Of a DNA stretch of 64,000 nt, positions 25,153 through 35,748 are shown in pieces. Origin of the DNA: Thalassospira alkalitolerans. Its GTDB lineage: Bacteria > Pseudomonadota > Alphaproteobacteria > Rhodospirillales > Thalassospiraceae. The stretch covers positions 124,001 to 188,000 of the forward strand of contig NZ_JFKB01000009.1 in assembly GCF_002115745.1 (NCBI RefSeq), read 5' to 3'. Each line of letters opens with the position of its first letter. Positions within the stretch are counted from its first letter, which is position 1. Both the position numbers and the translations under genes were made by a program. Under the pieces are notes generated by a model that was not told the DNA's origin, searched no databases, and was given only the letters and a program-made list of their open reading frames with translations.

Positions 25153-26589
25153 TTACAGACCCATTTGCTTGGCCTCATGCTCAACCTCATCAACACTAAG
25201 CCCGACCGCGGCATAAAGATTGATGGTTTCAAGTTCCAGATCGGTTTCGGCATCGGCAAGGTCCTGTTCGGACTTGGTCAGGGTTCGCTGTGAATCAAGA
25301 ACATCAAGGAAATTTGACAACCCTTGAACATAGCGGACACGCGACTGTTCAAATGCCTGACGGTGATATTGAACCGATAAAATCAGGGAATCACGTTGTT
25401 GCACGGCACCTACATAACCGTAAATCGCACTTTCAACATCCTGAACAGCCGCAAGCAATGTTTGCTGATAGCCATAAAATGCCTGCAGCGCCTTTTGTTC
25501 AGCAACGTCGATATCGGCCTGTCGTGCCCCGCCGTCATAGAGTGTCGCATCAATCACTGCCCCAATGGCAGCCATTGCTGTCCGAATAATCGGGCCGGTG
25601 CCATACCCGGTCGCCCCAAGCGCCAACGACCCGTCCAATGACAGCTCAGGATAAAGATCAGCAGTCTCAACCCCAATCTGGGCAGTGGCCGAAATCAACG
25701 CCAATTCTGCCGCCCGGACATCGGGACGACGACGCAAAAGATCAGCGGGAATGCCAATTGGCGGGGCGCTGTCGAATTCCGGAAGGGGTTGCGTATCAAC
25801 CAAACGATCCCGATAGGTTCCGGGCTGACTGCCCAGTAAAATCGCAATCACATTGATCGAACGATCTATACTGGTTTGCAAGGTCGGCAGGGTCGCTTCG
25901 ATATCAGAAACTTCACCCCGGGCACGTGACAGATCAAGTTCGGAGGCAAGCCCCGTCTGCATGCGTATCTGCACAAGATTGCTGGTCTGACGTTGCAGAT
26001 CAAGCGAGCTTCGCAACAGTTCCTGACGTTTTTGCGTGCCACGCAATTCAATATAATTCCGCACAATATCGGCAATCACGGTCAGATAAACATCTTCGCG
26101 CAGATAGACCTGCTCCAGATAGTCGGCAAGGGCAACTTCATCTTCGCGTTGCTGTCCGCCCCAGACATCTGGCGTCCATGAAAGATCAATTCCGGCACTG
26201 TATCCAAGGTCGGTGACTTGACTGCCGCTTGCCCGGCTTGATGTGCCACGTTCAGCGTCACCAGACAGGCTGGCACCAATTTCAACACCATTTTCCCCCG
26301 ATACACCATTGGCAACCGCACGGGCTTCTTCAATCCGGCTGGCGGCAATCCGAAGGTCAAGATTATTGGCAAGGCCAAGCGCAATCAGATCCCGCAAAAC
26401 CGGGTCGTTCGTGCTTTCCCACCACCGGCCGTGATCAACCTGTTGGCTGGCGATGACCGGCACAGACGGCGTATAGGCCCCGATCAAATCAAATTTCGGG
26501 GCGACATAATCCGGCCCAACCGACTGACAGGCCGACAGCCCCGTCATCAGCGAAAGCACACAAATCAAAGGAAAACGTTTCATCGCCAT
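25153..26589 (-). CDS. Outer-membrane efflux lipoprotein, NodT/OprM family
   Basis: 478 aa. The N-terminus MAMKRFPLICVLSLMTG ends in the lipobox LSAC, so it is a lipid-anchored outer-membrane channel of the TolC superfamily. VGPDYVAP after the cysteine and the tandem OEP repeats (LRRRPDVRAAELALISATAQ in the second) are typical. Start ATG 26589 is 1 nt past the stop of the RND gene. It forms the exit duct of the tripartite pump encoded upstream. Confidence 0.92.
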   Translation of the reverse strand: MAMKRFPLICVLSLMTGLSACQSVGPDYVAPKFDLIGAYTPSVPVIASQQVDHGRWWESTNDPVLRDLIALGLANNLDLRIAASRIEEARAVANGVSGENGVEIGASLSGDAERGTSSRASGSQVTDLGYSAGIDLSWTPDVWGGQQREDEVALADYLEQVYLREDVYLTVIADIVRNYIELRGTQKRQELLRSSLDLQRQTSNLVQIRMQTGLASELDLSRARGEVSDIEATLPTLQTSIDRSINVIAILLGSQPGTYRDRLVDTQPLPEFDSAPPIGIPADLLRRRPDVRAAELALISATAQIGVETADLYPELSLDGSLALGATGYGTGPIIRTAMAAIGAVIDATLYDGGARQADIDVAEQKALQAFYGYQQTLLAAVQDVESAIYGYVGAVQQRDSLILSVQYHRQAFEQSRVRYVQGLSNFLDVLDSQRTLTKSEQDLADAETDLELETINLYAAVGLSVDEVEHEAKQMGL

Positions 26590-26590
26590 T

Positions 26591-29500
26591 CTAGTTTGCA
26601 TTTCCTTCAACCTCGCCTGTATCGGGAATGCTTTCTGCCGCGCGAAGCTGACTTTGCAATTTTTTGCCACCATCCGCGCGGGCCGATACCAGCGGCGCCA
26701 AAAGCAGATAAAGAACCGGTGTTAGGAACAGAGTAAAGATCGTTGCAAAACCAAGTCCGCCAAACACGACCCAGCCAATAGCGGCACGGGCTTCGGCACC
26801 GGCACCAGAGCCCAACACCAGCGGCAAGCCGCCCAACACGGTTGAAATCATCGTCATCATGATAGGTCGTAACCGGATCATCGCCGCATCATGGACGGCT
26901 TCGCGGACCGATTTTCCGGCATCGCGCAACTGATCGGCAAATTCAACAACCAGAATCCCGTTCTTTGCCATCAGCCCAACCAACATCACCAACCCGATCT
27001 GGCTATAGATATTGATCGATGTCCCACTGATCCCCAGCGCATAAATCGCCGCAGCAAGACCAAACGGGACCGTAAGGACCACCACAAGTGCAGAAACAAA
27101 GCTTTCGAACTGGGCCGCCAGAACAAGCAACACTACCAAAACCGCAATCAGGAAAGTCACCTGAACATCATTTGATGTTTCACCAAGGGTCGCAGCATCG
27201 CCCAGAAATAATACGCCCACGCCAGGTGGCAGGACCTTGTCTGTCACCTCGTTGATATCCGCCACCGCCTGTTGCAGGGTATAATCTGGTGCCAGATTGC
27301 CCGAAATTTTAACGGCACGTTGCTGACCTTCGCGTTCAAGTTCCGATGCAACGGCTTCTTCCCTAAGGCTGATGACCGATGATAGCGGTAAAATGCGCCC
27401 TTCGCTGTTACTGACAAACAGGTTTTCCAGATCGGACGGATCATTGATACTGCCAAGACTGCTGCGCAGTTTAACCGGAATATTTTCGTCATTCACCGTT
27501 ATTTCGGTGACTTCATAGCCCTCGATCATCGCGCGCAGCGTCGTATCAAGACTGTCAATCGGAATGCCCAAATCAGATGCGCGTTTCCGATCAATATTGA
27601 CCATCAATTGTGGCTGGGTCGTCTGATAGGAAACCCGAAGCCCGGTCATCTGAGGATAATTTGCCTCAATCTCTTGTTGAACCGCACGTGCATTGGCCGC
27701 CAACGTGCGATAATTGGTTCCCGTCAGGGCAAATTCAAATCCTTCGCCCGATCCACCACGCAATCCAAGACTGTTGGGCTGATAGACAAAGGCTTGCACA
27801 CCGGGAATCGCATTCAGTTTGCCACGGATCGAGTTGCTGATATCCTGTTGACTGCGGTCGCGATCGCTCCATGGCACCAATGGTGCAATCACCAATGCAC
27901 GGTTACGATCCCAAAGACCCACGATGGTGAAAATGTTATCGGCCTCTCCGGCATCGACAACCGGGCGCAGAATGTCTTCGATCGCTTCGACCTGGCGGTC
28001 CATATAATCGATACCAACCCCGTCCGGCCCGCGGAGCGATACCAGAATACGGCCACGATCCTCGTCGGGTAAAAGTTCCTGTGTGACCGTATTATAAACA
28101 CCAAACGCCAACACCCCGGCAACGACCGACGCAATCAAGGTGATATAAGGAAACCGCAGAACCCATTCCAGAATATGCTTGTAGATACCGGCACAAACAG
28201 CCCCGATCCGTTCCAGAAAATTGGGTTTGGCATTCGGATCATTGTCATGCGGATCAATATGTTTCAGGCGCGATGCCAGCATTGGACACAATGACAGCGC
28301 AAGGAACGATGATACCGCCACTGAAAAAGCCAAAACGAACCCGAATTCACGGAACAACCGCCCCGCTGTGCTTGGCAGGAACGAAATCGGAATAAAAACC
28401 GATACCAGCGTCAGGGTTGTCGCGATCACGGCAAAGAATACCTGACGCGTACCAAGAACAGCGGCAGCCATGGAACCAAGCCCCTGATGACGACGGCGCT
28501 GAATGTTTTCCAAAACCACAATCGCGTCATCAACAATCATTCCTGTTGCCAGAACCAAGGCAAGCAAAGTCAAAATATTGATCGAAAATCCCATCATCCA
28601 GATCGCGGCAACCGTCCCGATCAGGGCAATGGGAATGGTGATGGTTGGAATAAGGGTGGCGGTAAACGAGCGCAGGAAAAGATACAGAACGCCAATCACG
28701 ATAAGGACCGCAAGCACCAGACTGTTTAACACTTCCCAAAGGGCGCCTTCGATGAACACCGCATCATCGGAATTGAGCAAAACATCAATATCGTCGAGCT
28801 GATCATTCAGTCGGTCTGCGACCTGACGAACCCCGTCGGAAATAGCAATGGTGTTTGATTGTGCCTGTCGTACAACACCCAACCCGATCACCGCACGCCC
28901 ATCAAGACGGACATAGGAACTGGCGTCATCGGGCCCGTAATAGATATCTGCCACATCGCCCAGACGCACCTGGTTACGGATCATCATCTGATTGATATCT
29001 TCAACTTCCCAAACAGATGCATCCGCGCGGACAAAAAGCCGCTGATCACTGGAATCAAAACTTCCGGCCGGGATATCAAACTTCGCCGTTCTCAGAACAT
29101 TGGCTACGTCCTGAACCGAAAAGCCATAACTTGCCAAACGCAACGGATCGACCCGGACATGAAGAACCTTTTCACGTTCGCCGTTAACCGTAATTTCCGC
29201 AACACCGGGAACGGCAAGCAACGCCGGGGTGATCTGATCATCAACGACATTGGCCAGTTCTTCTTCTGTCAGGCGGTTGCTGACCACGGCAAGGCGCATG
29301 ATCGCACTGGCATCGGCATCGGCCTTAACCACGCGCACATCTTCGACCTCGTCCGGAAGGCTGCGGCTGGCCCGGCTGACAGCCTCGCGGATGTCATTGG
29401 CCGCATCATTGATTTCAACATCAGGATAAAATTCGACGCGAACCCGGGCACTGCCTTCTTCACTGTTCGAACTGATGCGTTTGACACCGCTTACACGCGA

Positions 29501-29731
29501 TGCCGCCCCTTCAAGGATGTTGGTAACCTCGGCGTCAACCGTTTCGGGTGATGCCCCGTCATAGGTGGCATAAACGGTAACTGTCGGTTGATCGACATTG
29601 GGCAATTCGCGAATTTCAACGCCCATCATTGCAGCCAAACCAGCCAGAATGATCAAAAGCGACACCACCGAAATCAGAACGGGGCGACGAATACTCAGCG
29701 AAGCAAGATCGTTCTGATTTTCATCTGACAT
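26591..29731 (-). CDS. RND efflux transporter, inner-membrane pump subunit (HAE1 type)
   Basis: 1046 aa, normal for AcrB/MexB-like pumps. The first membrane helix follows SIRRPVLISVVSLLIIL; the proton-relay Asp pair in helix 4 is GMIVDDAIVVLENIQR; the second half repeats LMAKNGILVVEFADQLRD and MIRLRPIMMTMISTVLGG. It uses proton force to export hydrophobic or amphiphilic compounds; the substrate is not predictable. ATG 29731 follows GAAGGATCG and is 1 nt past the adaptor stop. An N-terminal extension to 29872 would overlap the adaptor gene and is rejected. Confidence 0.95.
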   Translation of the reverse strand: MSDENQNDLASLSIRRPVLISVVSLLIILAGLAAMMGVEIRELPNVDQPTVTVYATYDGASPETVDAEVTNILEGAASRVSGVKRISSNSEEGSARVRVEFYPDVEINDAANDIREAVSRASRSLPDEVEDVRVVKADADASAIMRLAVVSNRLTEEELANVVDDQITPALLAVPGVAEITVNGEREKVLHVRVDPLRLASYGFSVQDVANVLRTAKFDIPAGSFDSSDQRLFVRADASVWEVEDINQMMIRNQVRLGDVADIYYGPDDASSYVRLDGRAVIGLGVVRQAQSNTIAISDGVRQVADRLNDQLDDIDVLLNSDDAVFIEGALWEVLNSLVLAVLIVIGVLYLFLRSFTATLIPTITIPIALIGTVAAIWMMGFSINILTLLALVLATGMIVDDAIVVLENIQRRRHQGLGSMAAAVLGTRQVFFAVIATTLTLVSVFIPISFLPSTAGRLFREFGFVLAFSVAVSSFLALSLCPMLASRLKHIDPHDNDPNAKPNFLERIGAVCAGIYKHILEWVLRFPYITLIASVVAGVLAFGVYNTVTQELLPDEDRGRILVSLRGPDGVGIDYMDRQVEAIEDILRPVVDAGEADNIFTIVGLWDRNRALVIAPLVPWSDRDRSQQDISNSIRGKLNAIPGVQAFVYQPNSLGLRGGSGEGFEFALTGTNYRTLAANARAVQQEIEANYPQMTGLRVSYQTTQPQLMVNIDRKRASDLGIPIDSLDTTLRAMIEGYEVTEITVNDENIPVKLRSSLGSINDPSDLENLFVSNSEGRILPLSSVISLREEAVASELEREGQQRAVKISGNLAPDYTLQQAVADINEVTDKVLPPGVGVLFLGDAATLGETSNDVQVTFLIAVLVVLLVLAAQFESFVSALVVVLTVPFGLAAAIYALGISGTSINIYSQIGLVMLVGLMAKNGILVVEFADQLRDAGKSVREAVHDAAMIRLRPIMMTMISTVLGGLPLVLGSGAGAEARAAIGWVVFGGLGFATIFTLFLTPVLYLLLAPLVSARADGGKKLQSQLRAAESIPDTGEVEGNAN

Positions 29732-29732
29732 G

Positions 29733-30863
29733 TCACGATCCTTCGCCGGTATTGTTGCGCTGGGCAACGCCGGTTTCATCATTGCTTCGGATAGTGGCGG
29801 CAACGTCACGTCCGGGGCGCAAACGAAGCACCCCTTCAACAACAACCAGATCGCCCTTGGCAATCGGTCCATCCAAAAGAATACGCCCCCGGGTACGTTT
29901 CACCACACGAACCGATACGCTTTCGACCTTGTCATCCTTTATCCGCCAGACATAGGTACCACCATCGCCCCACAGAACCGAAATTTCCGGAACGGACGGA
30001 TAAGTCTGGCCGTCAATATCGACATAAACGGCAAAAGACATTCCAGCCAAAAGTCGACCAGTTGGATTGGGAACACGGGCGCGAACCTGAAAGGTGCGAC
30101 TTTCGGCATCTATGCGACTGGCAATCGCATCAACTGTGCCCTCGAACCATTCACCGGGCAGGCTCCATGTTTCAACGCGCAGTGACTGACCAATACTGAC
30201 ATTGTCAAATCGGGTTTCAGGAACTTCAAAATCGACAAGGATGCTTTCGACATTATCAAGTGTGGAAATCAGGGTTGAACTGTCAACACGATCCCCCGCC
30301 TCGACCTGCGGGATACCAACCGTGCCATCAAACGGGGCCAGAATGGTCCGATCGGCAAGATCAACCTCGGCCTGATCAAGGCGAATTCTGGCCTCGGCAA
30401 GGGCTGTACGGGCGGTATCAACTTCGCTTTCGGAAACCGCGCCCAATGGCCGGGCCTGTTCATAACGATCCAAAAGCTGTTTGGCGTCTTTCACCTGAAC
30501 AGCGGCAAGATCACGCGCCAGACGTTCCCGATCTGCATCAAGGATCAGCAGAACCTGTCCCCGTGCCACCTGCTCGCCCGCATGAAACAACACGTCATCA
30601 ACTTCACCGGAAACCGCAGGATAGATCGACACGCCAAGGGCGGATTTACCGGTCCCAACCGCTTCGACAACGGTTTTTTCCTCCATCATGCTGGCATATT
30701 CAGCAATCACCGGAAGCCCCGGGTTTGCACCGCGCTTTGCGTTTGCGCCATCCGCCTCGGTCCCCAGACCAAATGGCCGCAGGCCCGCATCATAGGCGTA
30801 CCAGCCGCCACCAGCGGCAACAACACCCAACAGAATTACAATTAACTTACCTGTCCGTGACAT
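29733..30863 (-). CDS. RND efflux periplasmic adaptor (membrane fusion protein)
   Basis: 376 aa from ATG 30863 (AGG 6 nt upstream); an alternative ATG at 30905 adds 14 residues. One N-terminal membrane anchor (GKLIVILLGVVAAGGGWYAY) without lipobox, then the split lipoyl halves (VSGEVDDVLFHAGEQVARGQ and TILAPFDGTVGIPQVEAGD) around an alpha-helical hairpin, then the beta-barrel. It links the RND pump to the outer-membrane channel. First gene of the adaptor-pump-channel operon. Confidence 0.93.
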   Translation of the reverse strand: MSRTGKLIVILLGVVAAGGGWYAYDAGLRPFGLGTEADGANAKRGANPGLPVIAEYASMMEEKTVVEAVGTGKSALGVSIYPAVSGEVDDVLFHAGEQVARGQVLLILDADRERLARDLAAVQVKDAKQLLDRYEQARPLGAVSESEVDTARTALAEARIRLDQAEVDLADRTILAPFDGTVGIPQVEAGDRVDSSTLISTLDNVESILVDFEVPETRFDNVSIGQSLRVETWSLPGEWFEGTVDAIASRIDAESRTFQVRARVPNPTGRLLAGMSFAVYVDIDGQTYPSVPEISVLWGDGGTYVWRIKDDKVESVSVRVVKRTRGRILLDGPIAKGDLVVVEGVLRLRPGRDVAATIRSNDETGVAQRNNTGEGS

Positions 30864-31164
30864 GAAATGCCTGTTCTTGCGCAATCTGGAACCATGTGAA
30901 GACATCGCTAAAAATGTCTAAAAATCAGTATCATAGAACTTACGTTAGTTCCCACAAAGCAGCGACCGAAAAAGTGTATCAGAAATGTCGCAAGTTGTAT
31001 TGAGCAGGTAATCGGCAACACCTTGTTTATCCGACATAAAATACTGAACAATCAGCAAAAAGCCCGCACAGTTTCCTATGCAGGCTTTCACATAAATCCG
31101 GTGTTTATCCAGATGTCGTTTTAAGCACGAGCACGCGCAGCAATTCCTGACCGCGACAAAGGGC
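30864..31164. other. Intergenic region between efflux operon and chemoreceptor
   Basis: About 300 bp. It holds the chemoreceptor terminator at 31056-31087 and must carry the efflux operon promoter, but no clear boxes or adjacent regulator gene were found. Confidence 0.4.
31056..31087 (-). terminator. Intrinsic terminator of the membrane chemoreceptor gene
   Basis: On the minus strand AAAGCCTGCA (31087-31079 side) pairs with TGCGGGCTTT with one G-U wobble, followed by a run of T and GC. It lies 78 nt after the gene's stop. Confidence 0.75.
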
Positions 31165-33273
31165 TTAGGCAGCCCCGCGAATATATTCGCTTGGGAAATC
31201 CACAAGGTTCGATGTCTCATCCCCGGATGGCTCGATCACGTCATCATCGATAACGCGGTCTTCATCACCTGCCGCCGATGCCACCGCCCGATCCAAAGAC
31301 CCCGACAATGCCGCAACATTACGATCAACTTCATCGGCACGACGTGTCAGATCAACACTAAGGGAACGGGTGGTTTCAATATCGCGCGATACCTCGTGAA
31401 TCGCATTACTGACATTAAGAGCCGCATCACTGGCCGAGGCAATCGCCAGTGTAATTTCCTCGGTCTCGCGGCGTTGATGTTCAACATCACCCGCGACTTC
31501 TTCAGAAATCGACATCATATCGCGAACTGTTACGCCAACATCTTCCATCGACCGAACACAACGATCCGTGACATCCCCCATCGCCGAAACATGGGCTGTA
31601 ATCTGTTCGGTAGCCTGCGCCGTTTGACCGGCCAGGTTTTTGACCTCGGCTGCGACCACGGCGAACCCCTTGCCGGCTTCCCCGGCACGTGCGGCCTCAA
31701 TGGTAGCATTCAGCGCCAGAAGGTTGGTCTGGCCCGCAATACCACGGATCAGATCGACAATCTGTTCGATACTGGTCGCAACTTTGCGCAGATCATCCAC
31801 GGCCTCGGCCGATTGTTGTGTTGATCCAACGGCATTTTGCGCAATCGAACGTTGACGGTCGACACGATTGGCAATCGACCCGATGGCACTGGACAAACGC
31901 GTTGCCGCCTCGCTGATTGAATGCGCATGCGATCGGCTTTGTTCGGCAGCAACGGTTGCCGTTTCAGTCTGACCGGTAACACGTTCTGCGGCGGCGGCAA
32001 CTTCGCCAACGGCGTCGCGCATCCGGGTGACCTGATGGGTGACGGACTGAACAAGCCCTGCTGTTTCACCCTCGATCGTTTCGGCCATCGCCCCAAGTGA
32101 CGCACGGCGTTTTTCTTCTTCCTCGCGTTGAAGGGCAATACGCTCTTCGGCCATGCGTTCGATTTTAAACGCATTTTCCCGGAAAATTTCGACTGTTCGC
32201 GACATAGCACCGAATTCGTCACGGCGTTTGATATCCATCAGATCAATATCGGTGTTGTTTTCACTAAGCCGGGTCATATCGCCATTCACCCGTCTAAGTG
32301 GCCGCAAAATGCTAAGCGCAATGCCAATGGCCAGACCGCACGCGATCAGCGCCCCAATCCCGGCTACCAGCATATTGGTCATGGCCTTGGTTTCAGAATC
32401 GCTATGTGCGGCTTCAACCAATGCGTTCTGATCGGCAACAGCTTCCGCGCGGACATTTTGCGTAATCGTCTGAACTTCGCGCACAGCAGCTTTAAAGTCA
32501 TCCATCGACTGACGGAACCCGCCGATTGACCCTTCAAGCTGATTGGCCCCCTGTTTCAAAAGGTCATTGTCGCGAATGGCATAGGAAAACAGCTTCTTGT
32601 CTGCGCGCTTTAATCCATCAACGGCATTTTTAATCTCGTCCTGAAGATCCGTCAGCGCCGATGTTTGCGCACGTGCATCATCAAGAGATTGCGGAGTGCG
32701 AAGAATAGCGTATTGCAGGCTGTTAACAATCGCGTTCAGATTGGCAACGCCGAGCTTGTCGGCATATTTCTCGGCCAAAGCCGGATCACGCTTGGTAATA
32801 AAATCAACCAGTTCCCCCGCCGACTTACCAAGCTGATGCGCGCCCAACAACATAGTATCCGATGCCGCAGTCAAATTCTCGGCACGCAGGACCAATGGTT
32901 CCAGCGTTGCGATATATTCGGCATTCAGGCTTTCAAGGGCATCGGCCTTTGCCGCATCCCCCTCAAGACGAAGCTGGGTTATCAATGCCGCACCACTGAC
33001 CTTGGCACTTGCACGAATGGTCGCGATGCCTTCACGATCCAGCGGATCAACCGTCTGGGCAAATAGCAAAACCTGGTTCGACAGGCGTTCAAGCTTTAAC
33101 GCATATTCATTTGCCGCCCCGACAAGCAGGGTGCTTTTGGCAATGCGATCAGCATGACCACCGAACCCCATCAGATACACCGATGACAGTGCACTCAGGC
33201 CCATCAACATAACGACAAGAACGAAAAAACCCGCAAAAATACGGGAACCGATGCGAATACGGTCCAGAAACAT
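31165..33273 (-). CDS. Methyl-accepting chemotaxis protein, transmembrane
   Basis: 702 aa. Membrane helix 1 (FAGFFVLVVMLMGLSALSS), a helical periplasmic sensor of about 260 residues, membrane helix 2 (MLVAGIGALIACGLAIGIAL), a HAMP domain (ILRPLRRVNGDMTRLSENN) and the signalling tip with [20 protein letters not shown] and GFAVVAAEVKNLAGQ. The sensor looks like a helical-bimodular or 4-helix bundle, ligand unknown. There is no CheR-tethering pentapeptide at the end. It is a stand-alone gene. Confidence 0.93.
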   Translation of the reverse strand: MFLDRIRIGSRIFAGFFVLVVMLMGLSALSSVYLMGFGGHADRIAKSTLLVGAANEYALKLERLSNQVLLFAQTVDPLDREGIATIRASAKVSGAALITQLRLEGDAAKADALESLNAEYIATLEPLVLRAENLTAASDTMLLGAHQLGKSAGELVDFITKRDPALAEKYADKLGVANLNAIVNSLQYAILRTPQSLDDARAQTSALTDLQDEIKNAVDGLKRADKKLFSYAIRDNDLLKQGANQLEGSIGGFRQSMDDFKAAVREVQTITQNVRAEAVADQNALVEAAHSDSETKAMTNMLVAGIGALIACGLAIGIALSILRPLRRVNGDMTRLSENNTDIDLMDIKRRDEFGAMSRTVEIFRENAFKIERMAEERIALQREEEEKRRASLGAMAETIEGETAGLVQSVTHQVTRMRDAVGEVAAAAERVTGQTETATVAAEQSRSHAHSISEAATRLSSAIGSIANRVDRQRSIAQNAVGSTQQSAEAVDDLRKVATSIEQIVDLIRGIAGQTNLLALNATIEAARAGEAGKGFAVVAAEVKNLAGQTAQATEQITAHVSAMGDVTDRCVRSMEDVGVTVRDMMSISEEVAGDVEHQRRETEEITLAIASASDAALNVSNAIHEVSRDIETTRSLSVDLTRRADEVDRNVAALSGSLDRAVASAAGDEDRVIDDDVIEPSGDETSNLVDFPSEYIRGAA

Positions 33274-33618
33274 GGAATCTCCAATGATCCGTTATGGGAC
33301 ATTGGCCCGATCATTACTCCGTCCTGCACGGCAAATTTGTAACAGTTAGATGAAATCCATTTTTGTCTATACCAACGCGCAAACATTGCTGTTCCGATGC
33401 GTTCAATTGAACATTTTGAACAGGTAAAAATCACCATCTGAACCAAGGCTATACGATCAGGCAGGCGCGTATAAGCCATTTGGAAGTACAGTAAAAGTGC
33501 TAGAAAACTGCTGGATTTAGCGAGTCGAATCGCAATTTTGACCGGCTTGTGAGCCCCCGGATTGTCTGGTGACAATATTGTGCAAGCCGCAATGCATTTC
33601 ACTGTTTATAATTGCCCG
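33274..33618. other. Intergenic region upstream of chemoreceptor and AraC-type gene
   Basis: 345 bp between divergent genes. It should carry both promoters. A TTCAATTGAA palindrome occurs near 33400. I saw no gene and no reliable promoter call. Confidence 0.35.
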
Positions 33619-34521
33619 ATGGCACAGCCGCACCGATGCAATCATACACAAACACCACGCCCTAGACCCCTGCCACCGGAAATCGCCCGTCACTGGCGGG
33701 CGGCAGATGGGATTGATTTGTTCGAAGCCGACTACAAACGATTTACCTTCCCAAAGCACAGCCACGATTATTATGCGTTCGGCACCATCCTTAACGGGGC
33801 TGAACAATTCATAACCGGTGGCACAAGCTATGTCGCCAGACGTGGTCAATTGCTAATGATGAACCCGATGCAGGTCCATGATGGCGGTCCGGCCTGTGAT
33901 GATGGCTACCAGTATCAAATCATGTTCATCGCCCCCAAGGTGTTTGGTAACCTCGTTGACGAACTCTCACCGCACAGCACCGGTTTGCCATTCTTTGGCA
34001 ATTGCGTGGTAGATGACCCGGAATTGCATTTACAGCTGCAATCACTGCATCGGATGTTCCGCCCCGATCTAAACCAGACTGCCACCCGGCTTGAACGCGA
34101 TAGTCAGCTGCTGTACAGCGCCGCACGTCTGGCCCTGCGCCATGCCGATGCACCGCCCTATTCCTATCGTCTTGGCGCCGAGGACAAACGCGTTAAAGCC
34201 GCCATCGACTATATGGCGGATCATCTGGATGAAAATATATCGCTTGATGAACTGGCCATTTTGACAGGGCTAAGCCGGTTCCACCTATTGCGGGTCTTCC
34301 GACAGGCAACCGGATTGCCACCGCATACCTATTTCAATCACATGCGTTTGCGTCGTGCCAAGCGCATGCTGTTTGACGGCAACAGCATTGCTGATGTTGC
34401 CGTAGCCACCGGATTTTCTGATCAAAGCCACCTGAACCGGCATTTCAAGGCAATGTGGGGCGTCAGCCCCGGCGCCTTTATCGCAAGCCTCGATCATCGA
34501 CCATCCAAAAGACCGAAATAA
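33619..34521 (+). CDS. AraC-family transcriptional regulator
   Basis: About 300 aa. An N-terminal AraC-type cupin (FPKHSHDYYAFGTILNGAEQ) is followed by two helix-turn-helix units (ISLDELAILTGLSRFHLLRV and NSIADVAVATGFSDQSHLNR). The start is uncertain: ATG 33619, ATG 33592 and TTG 33562 share the frame and none has a good ribosome site; 33619 puts the conserved part closest to the start. It is convergent with the ureohydrolase gene. Effector and targets unknown. Confidence 0.85.
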   Translation: MAQPHRCNHTQTPRPRPLPPEIARHWRAADGIDLFEADYKRFTFPKHSHDYYAFGTILNGAEQFITGGTSYVARRGQLLMMNPMQVHDGGPACDDGYQYQIMFIAPKVFGNLVDELSPHSTGLPFFGNCVVDDPELHLQLQSLHRMFRPDLNQTATRLERDSQLLYSAARLALRHADAPPYSYRLGAEDKRVKAAIDYMADHLDENISLDELAILTGLSRFHLLRVFRQATGLPPHTYFNHMRLRRAKRMLFDGNSIADVAVATGFSDQSHLNRHFKAMWGVSPGAFIASLDHRPSKRPK

Positions 34522-34564
34522 TCTCCGGCCTGGGCCTTCATCATCGCAGGCCCTACCATCAAGC

Positions 34565-34586
34565 ACCATCAGAACATGGTTTTTTG
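34565..34586 (+). terminator. Weak intrinsic terminator after the AraC-type gene
   Basis: ACCAT (34565-34569) pairs with ATGGT (34576-34580), followed by a T-run. The stem is short, so this is a low-confidence call. Confidence 0.35.
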
Positions 34587-34588
34587 GT

Positions 34589-35647
34589 TTACTTGCCACC
34601 TTTACGAATTCTAAGCGCCTCGGTACACAGGCAAAGTTCCTCGAACAGAACCTGCGCACCGACATGGGCTGTGTTTGACGTCGCATCATATTGCGGTGCC
34701 ACCTCGACCACGTCAGCCCCCACGAAATCAAGCCCCCGAAGACCACGCAGGATTGCCAGCGCCTCACGCGAGGTAAGTCCACCAATTTCCGGCGTTCCAG
34801 TGCCCGGGGCAAAGGATGGATCAAGACAATCAACATCGAATGAAAGATAAACCGGCCCATCACCAACCACTTCACGTGCCTTGGCAATCACAGCCTCAAC
34901 CCCCATTTGCGGGACTTCTTCAGCATGAATAACAGTCATACCGCTGTCATAGGAAAACTCCCACAGATATTCCACCCCGCCGCGAATGCCGATCTGGATC
35001 GTCCGTTCCGGGTCAAGAACGCCATCCATCACCGACTGACGGAACGGCCCGCCGTGGTGAAATTTGGCACCTTCATATTCACCGCTGGTATCACAATGAG
35101 CGTCCAAATGAATCATGCCGATCGGGCGGTCCCTACCCACCGCGCGCTGGATCGAATAACTGATTGAATGATCGCCACCAACCGCAATCGGGATGACACC
35201 GGCATTCACAATCTGGGTGAAATAACTTTCGATATCCTCGTGACAACTTTCCAAAGAAAATCGGCTTCGAAAGGGTACATCACCTATATCGGCAACATTG
35301 CAATGCGCGCCCGGAACCATGCGCAGAACATGCTCATATGGACCGATCCGTTCAATATTGCGTACCGCACGCGGGCCAAGCCGTGCCCCGGCACGGTTGG
35401 TCACCCCCAAATCCATCGGCACGCCAACCAGCGCTATATCAAGCCCGCCAAAATCGTCACGATTGGCCGCATCGGGCGCAAAAGCCGCATCCAAAAGAGT
35501 TGGCACACCGGAAAATGGCCATTTGCGTTCGCCACTGGCAGAAAACTGAGTTTCCGCGACTTCCTTAAAATGCGGGTCAAACACGTCCCCGCCTTTGGCA
35601 TTGGCGTATTTTTCTCGCAGTTTGGCAAGTTTATCGTTGGTGAACAT
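34589..35647 (-). CDS. Ureohydrolase (agmatinase / guanidino-acid hydrolase family)
   Basis: 352 aa arginase-superfamily enzyme. Dimanganese ligands are visible in GGDHS, DAHCDT and SFDVDCLDPSFAPGTGTPE. The enzyme hydrolyses a guanidino group to urea. Agmatine, guanidinobutyrate and guanidinopropionate are all possible; the length and N-terminal extension fit agmatinase/guanidinobutyrase types rather than arginase. A LysR regulator is divergently encoded next door and is the likely controller. Confidence 0.9.
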   Translation of the reverse strand: MFTNDKLAKLREKYANAKGGDVFDPHFKEVAETQFSASGERKWPFSGVPTLLDAAFAPDAANRDDFGGLDIALVGVPMDLGVTNRAGARLGPRAVRNIERIGPYEHVLRMVPGAHCNVADIGDVPFRSRFSLESCHEDIESYFTQIVNAGVIPIAVGGDHSISYSIQRAVGRDRPIGMIHLDAHCDTSGEYEGAKFHHGGPFRQSVMDGVLDPERTIQIGIRGGVEYLWEFSYDSGMTVIHAEEVPQMGVEAVIAKAREVVGDGPVYLSFDVDCLDPSFAPGTGTPEIGGLTSREALAILRGLRGLDFVGADVVEVAPQYDATSNTAHVGAQVLFEELCLCTEALRIRKGGK

Positions 35648-35748
35648 GGTGGCCTCCTCGAATTCGGCAAATTGATTTAGTTATTATTGGCTTTTAGGCA
35701 AAGCAACTGGATCTCTTCATTCTGCACGGGATACCCGCACCGTTTACC

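Noticed and set aside
29732-29872. 47-residue N-terminal extension of the RND pump
   Set aside because: It overlaps the adaptor gene; GAAGGATCG before ATG 29731 and the family N-terminus fix the start.
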